The position numbers were made by a program, and so were the translations under genes. Source: Thysanoteuthis rhombus (Eukaryota; Mollusca; Cephalopoda; Oegopsida; Thysanoteuthidae). Taken from it: 64,000 bases of DNA. Below the pieces are notes generated by a model. The model did not search any database. It saw nothing but the letters and a program-made list of their open reading frames with translations, and was not told the origin of the DNA. The DNA lies in NCBI GenBank assembly GCA_963457665.1, contig OY735201.1, positions 26,195,387-26,259,386 of the forward strand, read 5' to 3'. The stretch's first letter is position 1, and each line of letters starts with the position of its first letter. This document shows positions 11,080-23,185 of the stretch, in pieces.

Positions 11080-11726
11080 TAAGCATGTTATGGAAATAGA
11101 TATGATGATCAAAATAAAAAACGCTGAGGTGAAGAAAGTAAACAACTACATCTACCTGGGACAGTGGATCTCTAAAATTCTTAAAAGATGAAAATCAAGG
11201 AAAGAATCACGTTAAATTGCGTAGCTTTCGCTGGAACTTGCATACGTTTCAGGAACAATAAAATCTGCCTACTTCCTTGGAGGAAATATGTCAATCACTT
11301 TGGGGAATTCATACTTCATATTTCTATTTTCGTAAATCCAATGTTTCTCAATTTGCGAGCCATGCAACGTGCGCATGAAAGAATTATGCTGGGCCTCACT
11401 TGAAGAGACCATGAGACAGCTAAGTACATCTGAGAAAAGACAAGAGTCAGGGATATCATAGAATCAATTAAAAATCTCAAATGGCGGTGGGCTGGCCATG
11501 TTGCAAGAATGGCGGACAACTGATGGATATCACGACTCACGGCATTGATCCCCCGAGATCACATACGCAACTTGGGCTAGCAGAACAGTAGATGGAGAGA
11601 CGAACTAGTCAAGTTCAGAAAGTACCGGCTCCACGACGCCCATGATGAGTGTGGCGATTCCTGAGGAAGGTCTATGTCCAATGACGGACATCAAAAGACT
11701 GATGATGATGATGATGATGATGATTA
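11080..11726 (+). mobile_element. Decayed 3' end of an RTE-like LINE (copy 2, best preserved)
   Basis: Conceptual reading with several frame changes shows the C-terminal landmarks of RTE-like reverse transcriptases: VNNYIYLGQWIS near 11139-11172, then MQRAHERIMLGL at 11362-11398, SIKNLKWRWAGHVARMADN near 11464-11520, a PRDHIRNLG block and SRWRDELVKFRKY near 11588-11626. It ends with GAGGAAGGTCTATGTCCAAT and a (GAT)n tail at 11699-11724, typical for this LINE type. Stop codons and frameshifts show it is dead, and no upstream RT core is present, so it is 5'-truncated. Confidence 0.85.
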
Positions 11727-14341
11727 AACGCAGTGTTTCAGAGCCAATCGTACCTATGACTAATCAGTTGAACAGGTTAACTTCAGCAGAACATTCGTTT
11801 GAGCTGTTTTGTCAGGTTATCTCTTCTGGTACTAGATTTAGATTTTTTTCTTTGTTCAGCCAGAAATTCTGAATCTTGCTTTGAGCTTCATATTTTATGA
11901 TTACATTAATTTACAACCGTAATATCAGTAGTAATATCATAGCACGGTAAGTTGTTGCTGATATTTACAAACACTCAGGCTCTCATAACAAAAAGAGTTA
12001 AATCTTGATCCAAAACTGCTGAATTGGCATCACTGGAATTATGTAGTTCTGCAAGTTTTATCTATTATCGATTATTTAACACATGAAATATTAATTCCAT
12101 TGTGCGACATAGTAGGATACCCTGCAGACAGAAATGTAGCAAGGTAATTGAGCATGGACAAGTCAGGCCAAAATATATTGTCATTAATTCAACATGGGGA
12201 CCCATACAAGAGCTAAATATAATTACATGTCTCAGTGGTTTATTTTCGTGTGATGCAATGAGGAGATCTTTGCTAATCAAAACATCGTCAAAACACAATT
12301 ATCTACCACCTTTTTGAATAAAACATACGGGATATTAATCATGAAACAAGTTACGATCCATTAATCGTGGAATAAGTTTCACGGATAGAAACACTTAATT
12401 GATTTCAATGACAGTGATTTTTTGATCATATTTGTCATCCGACTGACCTCCCTAATTAAAATTTTATTATATTTTTCGTGCCCATGTATGTTGAATACCC
12501 AGTGGAAACTATGATAATATTTAGAATAAGTAGTAGCAGCCATGAAAACCTTAACAAATCAACCTTCGCAGTAGGAACAATGCCAGCATCTATCTCCAGT
12601 TTTATACCATGGATGGAATAGTTATTATCATTTCCTTTTGTATGCATAATGTTTATATCGACAATTGCCAATTTTCATTTTATCTATCTTTTAACTCTCC
12701 TTCATTTTCCAAATCTCAAAATTACAAATAACATTCGAATCCATAAATTCAAAAAAGAAATGCTGCTTGTTAGCGAAGACACAGCATTGACCCTATTTTT
12801 TTTTTACACAAAATGTTCTGTTAACAGCAGGTCACTTGCACCTTAGAGGTTTTATAATTCTAAAAAGAGTTCCAACGTTTGAGCTCAATAAGAGACTTTG
12901 GATCAATAAGTTATTTCATTCCCATTACGGTTTATAACGAATGAATGACTTGGATTAAAAAGCAAATAGCCGAGTAGGTTCCAGAAAGGAATGACTGATC
13001 AGTAAAAAACAAAAACAAAAAAAACCCGCAAGTCTTTGATTGTCGAGATTGAACGATACCCTTTGAATCACCAGTCTAACATTCTCTCAACTAAGTTATT
13101 TTAGATGGCATAAAATGTAGGTCGAATTCATTTTAAATCATTTCAAAACGTGTGACAGCCGAAAAGATAACGATTTTGATCATCTTGCCTGAAGGCGTAA
13201 TATAAGGCCTGAAGTTTTTGCCTCGATATCTTTTTACGCATGAGAGGCCATGAGTTCTATCCTCAATGGAACCAACTTGGAAACTTCAAATTCTGAAACA
13301 AGTTATCTATCTTTTAAATTAGTGTTTTTTCGAGATCGAACAATTGCCAAGGTATGTTTTTTTTTGAGAACTGTTTAAATGTTTTTTCTCGAATGAAGAC
13401 ATTGTATATCTTAATAAAACTGGAATGGTTCTAAAAGTCAATCCATCGGAATATCAACAAACTGATCTTCTCATTAAAACAAATAATGTAAATGTCGTTA
13501 AACTATTTGGCCTACTTGGCGTTGGTACAAGGTAAAAGTTTTACACATTTTTTCTCTTTTTTCCAACGTTTCCAATAATCTAAGCTAGTATTTGAACCCT
13601 AAGTACTCAGTTAGACTATCACACTCAAATTGCAAGGCCTATCGGATTAACCCTTCTCATTAGGACAAACAAGACATTGAGTTGTGGCATTGGTTATCTT
13701 AGTTTTACTTCGTATGTCATTAGAGGTCATCAGAGATCAATTTTAAATCAGAGTAGTCATGGTATGCAGGGTTAACCTGTACAGAAAAAAAGATGGTTCA
13801 TAAGTGGTACTTAATTCCAATGTCCTTTAAAGTCACAGGAGATTATTTTGGGTTGAAATAGCTTTTTTCCGGGTAAAAACAACGGACTCTTTTCTTTCCT
13901 TTTTTTAGTTTAGAAAACGTCGTCCAACAATATATCTTTTTTAGGCAAAATTCCAAGACAACAACTTTTTATGCAGACATACAATGGAAGAGCCCTGGTA
14001 TTGTAAACCCAGAAGCTACGTCAAACTAATGGGCTGCCTCATTCAGTCTGATTTCTAAATCTGTTTTTTCGGTAACTGATACTTTCTCATGTGTGAATGA
14101 TTTCGTATCTCTGATATGCAAGAAGAAGTATATTGAATAACGTATTTTCATGTGTCGTTATATTTACTGATATAATTTCCTCGGTCACAACGAGTTTTCT
14201 TACTTGTGACCCAGTATGGAGAGAAAAGAAGCAACACTGACCCTTAAAACCTTCGACAACATGTTTTCTGTTGTTGAACCCCCAAACTTTAGAGCATATG
14301 AATAATTTGATCTACTGATAAAGGAATGATATGTACTCGTC
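11727..14341. other. Unannotated AT-rich spacer
   Basis: 2.6 kb without a supported feature. Opposing ORFs at 12065-12298 and 12102-12317 are shadows of one another. Two poly-A/T-rich spots and a B-box-like word near 13610 were considered and not accepted. Confidence 0.4.
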
Positions 14342-14408
14342 GAAACCGGTATTGGACACAAAACTCTGGATTAAGACTTTGAAGCTATTCCAACTGAGCT
14401 AATTTTGT
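14342..14408 (-). repeat. tRNA-Lys(CTT)-derived sequence (SINE head or pseudogene)
   Basis: On the minus strand an exact A-box TAGCTCAGTTGG is followed by AGTCTTAATCCAGAG, which matches the anticodon arm of tRNA-Lys with CTT, and then GTGTCCAATACC as a degenerate B box. Order and spacing match a tRNA-Lys. The acceptor stem is not complementary, so it is not a functional tRNA. tRNA-Lys is a common SINE progenitor, which makes a SINE head the likely identity. Confidence 0.6.
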
Positions 14409-15504
14409 TAAAAGCAAATATTTTTAAGATTCCAGTCAGCCAACCACCAGATACCGAAATCCGAGATCTTTAGGCCTTCTGTCTTACATCCTAATGCTTT
14501 CAAAAGTTGTTCTTTCTTTGACTCGGCTTTTTTAGACGCCGTCTGATAGTATCTTTGGGAAGAACTATTTAAATGATTGCACAAGTGTTGATACCATTTT
14601 GTATTACAAAAATCCAGGAATTATTGAAAAAGTTTATGAATCTATTAAAATATCATAGTATTGATTTTTTCATTAAAAAGAATAGAAAAGTTTCTTCATC
14701 TTTCTTTTTCTTAGTTTCTTCATCTTTTTCAATGATAGATCGGTATGGGAAAGAATATAAAAAGACATCATACTTCGATACCCTATTTGAAATACAAGAT
14801 TAGAATTTCACAAATTTTGGTCTCAAGTTCAATTCTTTGTTCCCTGAAATAGGAAAATTCCTAATTTCCGTCAATAAAAAAACAAGAACGAAGATATGGT
14901 GATGTTTGACCTACCCTGCCTCACTGATTTATGACATATTAGCAGAGAGATGGATCCAAGTTTTTCCCAAAGTTGGGAGTGTACGTAAATGTCTCATCCA
15001 GAATTTAAACTTGTTGATCTCTGTTCTGATAACCACTTGGCCAGTTGCACCTAAAAACTTTCAAGGGAATCAGAAAATTGGCTCTGATTATGAAATGGAG
15101 ATAAAATGTGGTGATTCAGACGCAGGGAACCTTGTTTTAAACAGAGAATTTCCGATCTAGATTTTAAAACTCTCCAAAATGTGCCATTTATCTATTTTTC
15201 CTCTCCTAAATCTATAACGCGAATAAATCAAAAGAGCTTATATAGTACCAGAATATTTACAGTAGGCAAAAAAAAAAAAGAAAAAAAAAGAGATATCATT
15301 GCCTTCCCCCAGATGCTGAAAATCGAGATTTTGCGAGTGATCTTCAGTCTAATACAATTTAGCTATTTCGGCAGAAACTTGGGAATCACCAAATTCAGAT
15401 CGAATTGTTTAAAAATATTAAATAGTTGTGAAGAGTACAAGATCAGTCTGCTTAAGAGTGACGATTCTTTTATCAATCAGGCTTAATTGGTATTGGACGC
15501 CGTT
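14409..15504. other. Unannotated spacer
   Basis: Several plus-strand ORFs of 75-100 codons (14573-14803, 14906-15160, 15181-15486) carry no recognisable motif, and the last includes an A-rich slippery tract. Not called as genes. Confidence 0.35.
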
Positions 15505-15576
15505 GGTTCCGTAGTGTAGTGGTTATCACGTTCGCTTCACACGCGAGAGACCCTGGGTCCAATCCTCAGCAGAACC
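15505..15576 (+). tRNA. tRNA-Val (CAC), possibly a pseudogene
   Basis: A 72-nt cloverleaf can be drawn. The acceptor GGTTCCG pairs with CAGAACC with one mismatch. The D stem is GTG/CAC. The anticodon stem TTCGC/GCGAG encloses the loop TTCACAC, giving anticodon CAC. The variable loop is AGACC, and the T stem CTGGG/CTCAG has one G-U. The 5' half closely resembles animal tRNA-Val (GTAGTGTAGTGGTTATCAC). The T loop TCCAATC departs from the usual TTCRANT, which weakens the B box and suggests a decaying gene or a tRNA-derived SINE head. No CCA is encoded, as expected for a nuclear tRNA. Confidence 0.7.
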
Positions 15577-16891
15577 TATTCATTTGAAGGCCACATGTAT
15601 TTGCTTCATCTAGAGATTATTCATCCCCTCCCCACTTCACACAAACTGGATTTGCTCTCTGCTATAAGGTTTATCTGTTAACGATGATTATCTTTGGGTT
15701 CATTTCCCGGTAGATTACTTTTTGTTCATTTGTAATCCACAAAAAATGAGAAAAATCATATTTTCAAATCTGGTGTCAATGGCATAAAAACACATAAATA
15801 TTCTTTCATTTGAGCAACCAATTCAGCTAACTCTATAGCTGAAAGAAGCCTTCGTATGAATTTCCAAGCTTAATCAGAAGAAAGAAGCAACACCTATATA
15901 TATTGTAGATTATGTAAATAATATCATGATTTCGGAAGCCATAACATTTGCAGCATCAAAGTTTGATCGAAATGAAAAATGACAAAATCTAACCACTTTG
16001 GATATTTTAGCCACCAAGAGAGGCTACATTGTTTGATATTTACGACGTTCATTTGCATCAGCGCGTTTTAACTGTTCAACATGGCTGCTGTTACATTTTT
16101 AATAACATCCTTTCAGTTGAGGCTCGACGGTGGAAGAATGATACTAAAACATCCAAAAATATCTAATTAATTGGAATGTTTGATGAAAATATCCAAAAGA
16201 AATGTGTAATTCGATTTTTTATTTCTTTTCGCTCACTATGAAGCTTAAAATATAATTAAGCAGAGAACCCCCGACCTGCAACCGACAAAAAAAAAAAAAA
16301 AGATTGCGATGACAAGCGATATTATTTTTTCTATTTCTAAGTGAGGCATTTGAATGGGCCTTCTGGTACTCTGTTTTGAAAAAAAAGTTAACAGTTCATT
16401 TTTTTTCAAGAGGTTTATTCATAATTTGTAAAAACTCGATGAATTAAATGGACACAATTAAGATATATATCTAATTGATCAAGTATGGGTTAATATTAAA
16501 CAAGAAACTTTTTTTTCTTCAAATTCTAGATTGGAACAAAAATAATTGCCAAAAGTTATGTTAGACATTATTGAAAAAGTACGGAAAAAAACCATCACGT
16601 GACTTGGGCCCGTATCTCTGATTCGAAATCTTTTGATGACCGTGGATTCGATTGGTTACCAATACATGATCATCAACCACAGCGAAAGCAGCAACAACGA
16701 CAGAACAACCCAAAATCCAAGTACTTATGGAAAGCAAACGCACGTGTCTCGTTGGTACACCGACAATGATTCAGATATACCATTTCAGAGAGATTCTTGT
16801 AACTTAGTAGTACATTTTCGAAATTGACTGAAAGTTGACAAAAAAATTCTGATTTTTGTTCATAACTTTTCAATTGATTAATCTCATTTCA
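15577..16891. other. Unannotated AT-rich spacer
   Basis: Nothing supported. The word GGGTTCATTTCCCGG near 15697 resembles a B box but lacks an A box upstream. Poly-A at 16286-16301 is isolated. Confidence 0.35.
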
Positions 16892-17104
<213 letters not shown>

Positions 17105-17399
17105 TGTGTCTTTGGTCTGAATTCTACGGTTTCGAAGCTGCATTAGGATGTTTAAGATTCAAATTTATTAAATACTCTCTACACTCACTGAGATCACACA
17201 CAGCATCTGTGGTGTTGAGCACCATAGTCGAGTTTTCTTAGCACTCTCAACTTTTCTGAGTCAACATTTGGTTTTGTTTGCGCATTACCTCAACAATGAT
17301 ATCAGCACGGGGCCGGGTTTTATGGGACCCCTGGCTGTGATTCAGAAGGGGGCCCACGCATCAAAATTATAACTTGAGAGCGTAAATAAGAATTTCTAT

Positions 17400-17652
17400 T
17401 GAAATCTCTGAATTCTATCCAACCAGCGGATGGTTATTGGTTGGTCATGTTGCAAGAATGTCAGACAACCGTCTGACATTAAGGCTCATACCATGGATCC
17501 TCAGAGCTCAGATGCAAAACTGATGTTTGCAAGAAATGAGATAGCGTGCTGAACTCGAAAATATTGGCTCCTACGATGTCCATGATAGAGGGGTATGATG
17601 AGTTTATGGGGAAGATTTATATCCGATGATGGACGCTTAAAGGCTGCTTATG

Positions 17653-17655
<3 letters not shown>
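17400..17655 (+). mobile_element. Decayed 3' end of an RTE-like LINE (copy 3)
   Basis: Contains GGTCATGTTGCAAGAATGTC (encoding VGHVARMSD), then CTCATACCATGGATCC, GAAATGAGATAGCGTGCTG and CCTACGATGTCCATGAT. It ends with GGAAGATTTATATCCGATG and a TGATAATATA tail that passes into a (TA)n tract. Alignment with 11480-11700 is clear, and frame breaks are present. Confidence 0.75.
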
Positions 17656-17711
<56 letters not shown>

Positions 17712-17785
17712 GCACACACACACATATATATATGCACACACACACACATATATATGTACACACACACAGACATACGCACACACCC

Positions 17786-17846
<61 letters not shown>
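17656..17846. repeat. Compound microsatellite (TA)n-(CA)n-(TA)n-(TG)n
   Basis: TA run, CA/TATG mix, TA run, then about 35 bp of TG. Follows directly on the LINE tail at 17655, so it probably grew from that tail. Confidence 0.95.
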
Positions 17847-17848
<2 letters not shown>

Positions 17849-18456
17849 AAAAACTTGAAGGAAGGAGACTGGAATAAAGATGAAATGTTGGGTGAAGTAG
17901 ACAGTTACGTTGACGGAAAGTGCAAACACGTAGTTGAACCGATCACTGTCGAGTAAGTTAACTGGCGAAACGTTTTTCCGAAAGGAAGATGTCCATCATG
18001 ACACAAGATAAGTACACTTGGAAGTATTGAACGATAATACCCGCTGATATGTTCGTTGACCTCGTAATTTGCTGCTCCAGAAAACACCGGATCTGCTTCG
18101 AGAAATACAGACAAGATGGATGGAGACGTTGAACGGCAGGTAAGGCAGGGTAGGTGGAAAAGTGGGTAGGAAATCGCCCTGGAAGAAAAATCCGAACCAG
18201 TGAAATCAAGGATAAGAGGAAATGAAAACCTAAAGAGGAAATACGTCGAGTAGCCGAGGATAGGAGAAAACAGGGAGCTGAAAAAAAAAGACAGGAAGTG
18301 CTTGAGTAAAAAAAAAAAAAAACAAAGAACAAGAAAGGTTGAGAGAGGGGTGGGAAAAGCAGTGTGTATGAAAAGGGAAGATGAATTAGAGAGCCACAGA
18401 AAGGGTAGCTGATTGGAAGGGCAAGAGAGATATAGAGAGAGGGGGGTACAGATTGA

Positions 18457-18458
<2 letters not shown>
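17847..18458. other. Purine-rich unannotated spacer
   Basis: From about 18120 the plus strand is strongly purine-rich (GGAAA, GAGAGG words). No feature recognised. Confidence 0.35.

Positions 18459-18501
<43 letters not shown>
18459..18501. repeat. (TA)n microsatellite
   Basis: Uninterrupted TA dinucleotides, about 42 bp. Confidence 0.95.
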
Positions 18502-18504
<3 letters not shown>

Positions 18505-18917
18505 GAAGATAGAGGAAGAGGAAGGGGAGGGTGAAAGGGTTACAACAAAATGAAGCAGGGGTCAAAATGTCGATAAAATTAGCGGTGAAAATAAAAGAAA
18601 ACAACAGGTTGATCTATCAATAAATCTGAAAGAAAGTGTGATCAATACACAAGTTACTTCCCTTGAATTTTGTTGGATTAGATCGCTAAAATATCATGTA
18701 TGTTGTCGGCGACAAGATGGGGATCAGTTCAATAGTAACTCACATCGTAATATCCACCCTCCAGCTGGAAACTTTTTTTATTTCCTCTTTCATAAAGGTA
18801 GCCAGCCTGATCCCACTTAAAAACTGAAGAAACCCGTCTTGATAGTTCTTGGGACAGTTTTGTTTGATGTTCTCCCATAGAGTTTGATCCTGAGTCACAT
18901 GGTTTGATTGGATGTCA

Positions 18918-18939
18918 GAGAGAGAGAGAGAGAGAGAGA
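18918..18939. repeat. (GA)n microsatellite
   Basis: Short pure GA run just upstream of the tRNA-like unit at 18956. Confidence 0.9.
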
Positions 18940-18955
18940 CAACAACAGACATCTG

Positions 18956-19033
18956 CCTGCCTTATGGCAGAGGTAACTATGTATTTCCCATTGGTTTGAG
19001 GTGTTATGAGTTCGATCCTGGTTAAAAGGCAGG
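18956..19033 (+). repeat. tRNA-like unit, probable SINE head
   Basis: Ends are complementary over 8 bp (CCTGCCTT at 18956-18963 with AAGGCAGG at 19026-19033). An A-box-like TGGCAGAGGTAAC follows the first arm, and a near-perfect B box GAGTTCGATCCTG precedes the second. No anticodon stem can be formed, so this is not a working tRNA. A tRNA-derived SINE 5' region or an old pseudogene fits best. Confidence 0.55.
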
Positions 19034-20785
19034 ATTTTGAGTATCGATTTGCCAGACAGAATATCGCAACAAAATTTCCTTCAAACGCCACTTAATCTTC
19101 AGTCGCACATAATAAAAATCGAATTTATATAGAAAAATGAAAAGGGTGCGTAAGAGTTAAAGGACTTGAGAGATCGAGAATTAGTAGCATTGGAAGAAAA
19201 AACGGGTGCCTCAAGTGCTATTCACTAATGACAAAATAAGCAGGACAGCAGGAAAGACTTCATGACGTAAGCGGAAGTCGACAAAGAATCTGACCTGTCG
19301 GGCTTGTCAGTAACAAACCGGAGACTCGCATCTATCTTCCTCGTGTTTAGGCACGGAAGACTGGGTAGCGTAGGATGACCAATATGAAGAGGATGTGCAA
19401 ACAATGAAGGAAGACATTGTGAGCAGACGACGTCTCCTTTTCCGAAAAAAAAAAAAGAAATGAAAGAGGAGACCCTCATATGAAAATAAGTGACAATGGG
19501 GAGAAAATAGATAAGATTTGATTAGGGAAAAGAATTTAGGATCAATTTTAAGTAATGCAGAAAATAATGTTGCAGTTTTGTAAAGTGCATAAATCTCGCT
19601 CAAATCGAAGACATTCTTAACTTTTTTTTGCAGAGAAGTGACTCATTCTTAATAGTTACAACAAAAGCATGCTATGAAAATTATTCTTTAATTACTCGTT
19701 GTAGAATAATTATTTTTACATTTGTGAGAAGAGCCCAACTGGTCAGGTCTCTGGACGAAAAAGTATGTGGATCCAGCAGAAGCAATTACTTTCCCTACAT
19801 AGAAAAGTTAACACACTCGGGATATGTTCAAGTTAACTGAATAAACGGAAATTCAATGGTACTAAATCCACTGAATGTGGTAGAGTTTAGGCTTTCTCCT
19901 TACTATCTACCTTCACTAAGATGACTTTATAGAAATAACCCCATGAATTTTCCCTTTTTGATAAAATCCATGATGGTTATCAATATAACAGGATGAGTTA
20001 GACTTTGGTTGAGCGCCCCCCCCCCCGCGCTACCTATCTTATCTCAAGTGCTTTTAGATTCGAGGTTTTCCCAGTCGATTTAAGGGGCACAGACTCTGTT
20101 CACCATAAAGCCTCTACTGGAATGTTTACACATTTTGTGATCATTTGTTAATTATATGAATATGATGCAAATCGTGTCTAATTATTTTGAAATGGAATAG
20201 AGTGAGATGATTATTTTAAGAGTGAATGGAAGGAAGATAATTTGACCTCTCAAAACAACATTCTGTGGAAAGTTTTTTTTCATTCACGATAATAAATGTG
20301 CTTGTTGGATGGATTAAAAACATATTTCTTAAAAAGAGCAACACCATTTTTAGGTAGGGTTCTTTCGTTCTGTGAGACAACGATAGATTTATCAATATTT
20401 GCAATGAATTCAATGAATATATTTCTAAATTTATTGAGTACAATCATTTACTCATATTTTTGGTCTATCATTTGACTGGTGCAGTCATAATTTATATATT
20501 CTCCTATTGTTTTGTATATCTAAAAGTATCAAAATGAATCATGACCCACAGTCAATTACCTCTTCGGATCAATGCTATATACACGTTGCATATCCTGTTT
20601 GGACAGGCACATTGACATCAATGAGGGTTCTCATGCATATTGTGCATATCTGCTTTCTTCAGACCAGTGGTTCACGTGCATCTACCTTAAACCTATGCAA
20701 TACGTGCAGATCTGCTTTTACAGCTTTTTTTCTTTTTTTTGCTCACATTCTTTATCATGCATACGCTGATGTGTGTATGTAGCTT
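19034..20785. other. Unannotated spacer
   Basis: No convincing feature. There is a poly-C run at 20020-20028. The ORFs on either strand (for example 19307-19603 minus, 20507-20782 plus) show no domain. Confidence 0.35.
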
Positions 20786-21400
20786 TTAAGTAATCAGAAT
20801 AGTGCTTGTAGCCAATGTTCCAGAATTAATGTAAAGTTGAGAGAATAGATCCCATCTCCCATAAGGAACTAAGGCACCACTTAGGCCCTTTGAAGGGATA
20901 AGACGAAGATCCAGTGCATAGAGAGGATGTTCAGCTAGTAATTTATGGATAGTATTATTTGAGCCCTTGGGAAAATAATGCAACTTCAACTCAACAGGTT
21001 TTTACTTCGACTCCGAAAATGCAAGGTAAATCGTGGAACAGGAATAAAAAGGAAAAAAAAAAACTAAAGCAAACAAATAGTGAAGGAAAGGTCCTGGAGA
21101 CGCACAAAAAGACTTGAGGATGATCCAACACTTCTAGTTACCTTCAAGCATAGGGCCAACACAGTGAAATATTTAATGGGAATGAAATGCACGACACTAG
21201 CGAATGACCAGCTTACCAAACATTGTCCTACAATTGGCAGCCAAAAAAGTTGTATATATATGCGCAAAAAGGTCGAGTCATCCAATATCGACAGAAACTG
21301 CCTACCTAGGGCAAAGTATTTCCCTTGAGATTTCACATTTTTTCTCTTAACTACACTTCCACAATTTGGAGTAATTCCCCTTTCTGGAATCAGCATGGGT
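20786..21400. other. Region of unidentified overlapping ORFs
   Basis: Minus-strand ORFs at 20786-20989 (67 codons) and 21064-21396 (110 codons) and a plus-strand ORF at 21080-21328 (82 codons) have more even amino-acid composition than the surrounding AT-rich ORFs. I recognise no family and see no splice signals that would settle which strand, if any, is coding. They could be fragments of a decayed transposon. Confidence 0.25.
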
Positions 21401-21892
21401 TACTTTGTTGCAGTCACCCTGTTCTCGTCAACTGTATGAAATCTCTTCGGGAAAAGCCAGGGTTTGTAATAAATAAAATCTAGACTCTATTAGGACTGAT
21501 AGATCTGGGTGATTCGATGTTTTTCCCGGGATACCTTGTGCAAAATATGAAGAATCGGTAGGCTTGGTGACTATGAATACTAGAATCCCGCAGTACAGTA
21601 CACAAACTCTCTGAAAGGCGTCTCAGTGTCGAACAAATAACCCTATGGGGAAGTGTATATTCATTCATACGCAGTAAAGTCCCTCTGATTGCCTGCCAAG
21701 TTACATCAAAATTGTGCAAATTATTCTTGACCTAGTCAAAATGTCTGGATAATTTCCAGACATACTTAAAAATAAAGTGTTTAGCTGTAGATCAGTAATT
21801 ACCAAGCTCATCTCAAATATATTTATTATTGTAGGATATTCATCTCCCTAAGAACCTTAAGATAAGATTCATAAAAGGAAACAGTTTTTCCC
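21401..21892. other. Unannotated spacer
   Basis: Nothing recognised. Confidence 0.35.
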
Positions 21893-21960
21893 CTAACCAC
21901 CGATGTTAAGCAATGTCAAATTTGATCAATGCTAGATGGGTAACTGCTAAGAGCTACTGA
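21893..21960 (+). repeat. 5S rRNA-derived fragment (pseudogene or 5S-type SINE)
   Basis: The order ACCACCGATGTTAAGCAATG, a short spacer, then GCTAGATGGGTAACTGC and AGAGCTAC follows the internal part of animal 5S rRNA (CACCGAAGTTAAGCAACG ... TTGGATGGGTGACCGC ... GGGAATAC). This covers the internal pol III control elements. The 5' and 3' ends of 5S rRNA are not recognisable and several conserved bases are changed, so it is a relic. A 5S-headed SINE (SINE3 type) or a 5S pseudogene would both fit. Confidence 0.6.
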
Positions 21961-22493
21961 ATATCTCAAACCAGTTGTGGCCACGTACGAGATGAAGTAA
22001 TCCATGGAAAATAGCTGTGGTTTAATAAATCATATGACAATTCGATTGATTTTGTGAATACATATTATGGGGTTCTTTGAAGCGAAGATATAATTCCACT
22101 TGCATACGGAAATAACCCAGTATATCATTTACTCTCCTTTTGTGATTACACCATGCACTAGTAAATATAGAAATATACGTTGCAATTTGAAAGAAAAGAA
22201 CTCAAAATTTCCAGAGCTAACAAATTTATCGCCTCAATTTGAAGCAAGGGTTAGATAGCTATTTTGCGTGTGTGTGGACATGAATCCTGAGAAGAACTTG
22301 AAAGAAGGATGTCGTACAAGTTATCAAGCAGGCAACTTAAATTAGAAAAGGGTTTATTCAATAATAGTTGATAAATCTAATTTTCAATGCAATACAAGAT
22401 TGCAGTATTTCTTTGTTAAGGTGATAATCCAGCAAATTTGATGTTGATGCGAAAAAAACTACTTTGATTTAATATAGGTTGAATAGTGAAAGC
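21961..22493. other. Unannotated spacer
   Basis: Follows the 5S-like fragment. If that is a SINE head its body would lie here, but I recognise no tail. Confidence 0.3.
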
Positions 22494-22538
22494 AGATAGA
22501 TAGATAGATAAATAGATAGATAGATAGATAGATAAATT

Positions 22539-22569
<31 letters not shown>

Positions 22570-22644
22570 GGATGGATGGATAGATAGATAAATAGATAGA
22601 GAGATAGATAGATGGATATATAGATAGATAGATGGATAGACAGA
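22494..22644. repeat. (GATA)n microsatellite
   Basis: Imperfect GATA tract of about 150 bp with AATA, GATG and GAGA variants. Confidence 0.95.
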
Positions 22645-22719
22645 TCACCATTGACGTTTCAAAATTTGAAGAAATAAGAATATAATCACCTTAGGTTGGC
22701 AAGATTCCGTTAGAGCAAG

Positions 22720-23185
22720 TTTAATATTCAAGGATAGGAAATCTCAAGAGTCTTGAAATGAAGGTTATACAACCAATGTGTCATCCTGATTGTAACATGA
22801 AGAGCTGAAACATGGAATTTAATTAAAACATGGATTTCAGAACTCCAAACCATGCAACGTTCTCAAGGAAGATCATGTTTAAAATCACACGGAGAGATCA
22901 CAAAAGAGTTCACAGCTATAAAAAAATCCATCAAGAAAACTCAAATTGCAATGGAAAGACCATGTTACAAGGGTGTGAGAAAATCGATGGATATGAAAAT
23001 TGACATCAAAATATGGACCTCGAGAGAATATATGCGAAATTGTGCCTTACAACAAATAAAATGGCGTGAAGACTAGAAAAAACGTCGATAATATTGGCGC
23101 TCAGACACTTAGACGGAGAGACCTGGTGGTTTGGGAGAAAGGTTTATGTCAAAAAATGGTAATTCTGATGATGGTTATGTAGAGT
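22720..23185 (+). mobile_element. Decayed 3' end of an RTE-like LINE (copy 4)
   Basis: A partly open frame at 22852-23076 includes LQTMQRSQGRS-like sequence, then SHGEITKEF and a degraded 'WAGH-ARM' region. It continues with AGACGGAGAGACCTGGTGG, GGGAGAAAGGTTTATGTC and CTGATGATGG at the end. Landmarks match 11360-11710. Frame is broken and the RT core is absent. Confidence 0.75.

Noticed and set aside
13583-13640. Minus-strand tRNA-like boxes
   Set aside because: An A-box-like and a B-box-like word are present but only about 10 bp apart, too close for a tRNA promoter.
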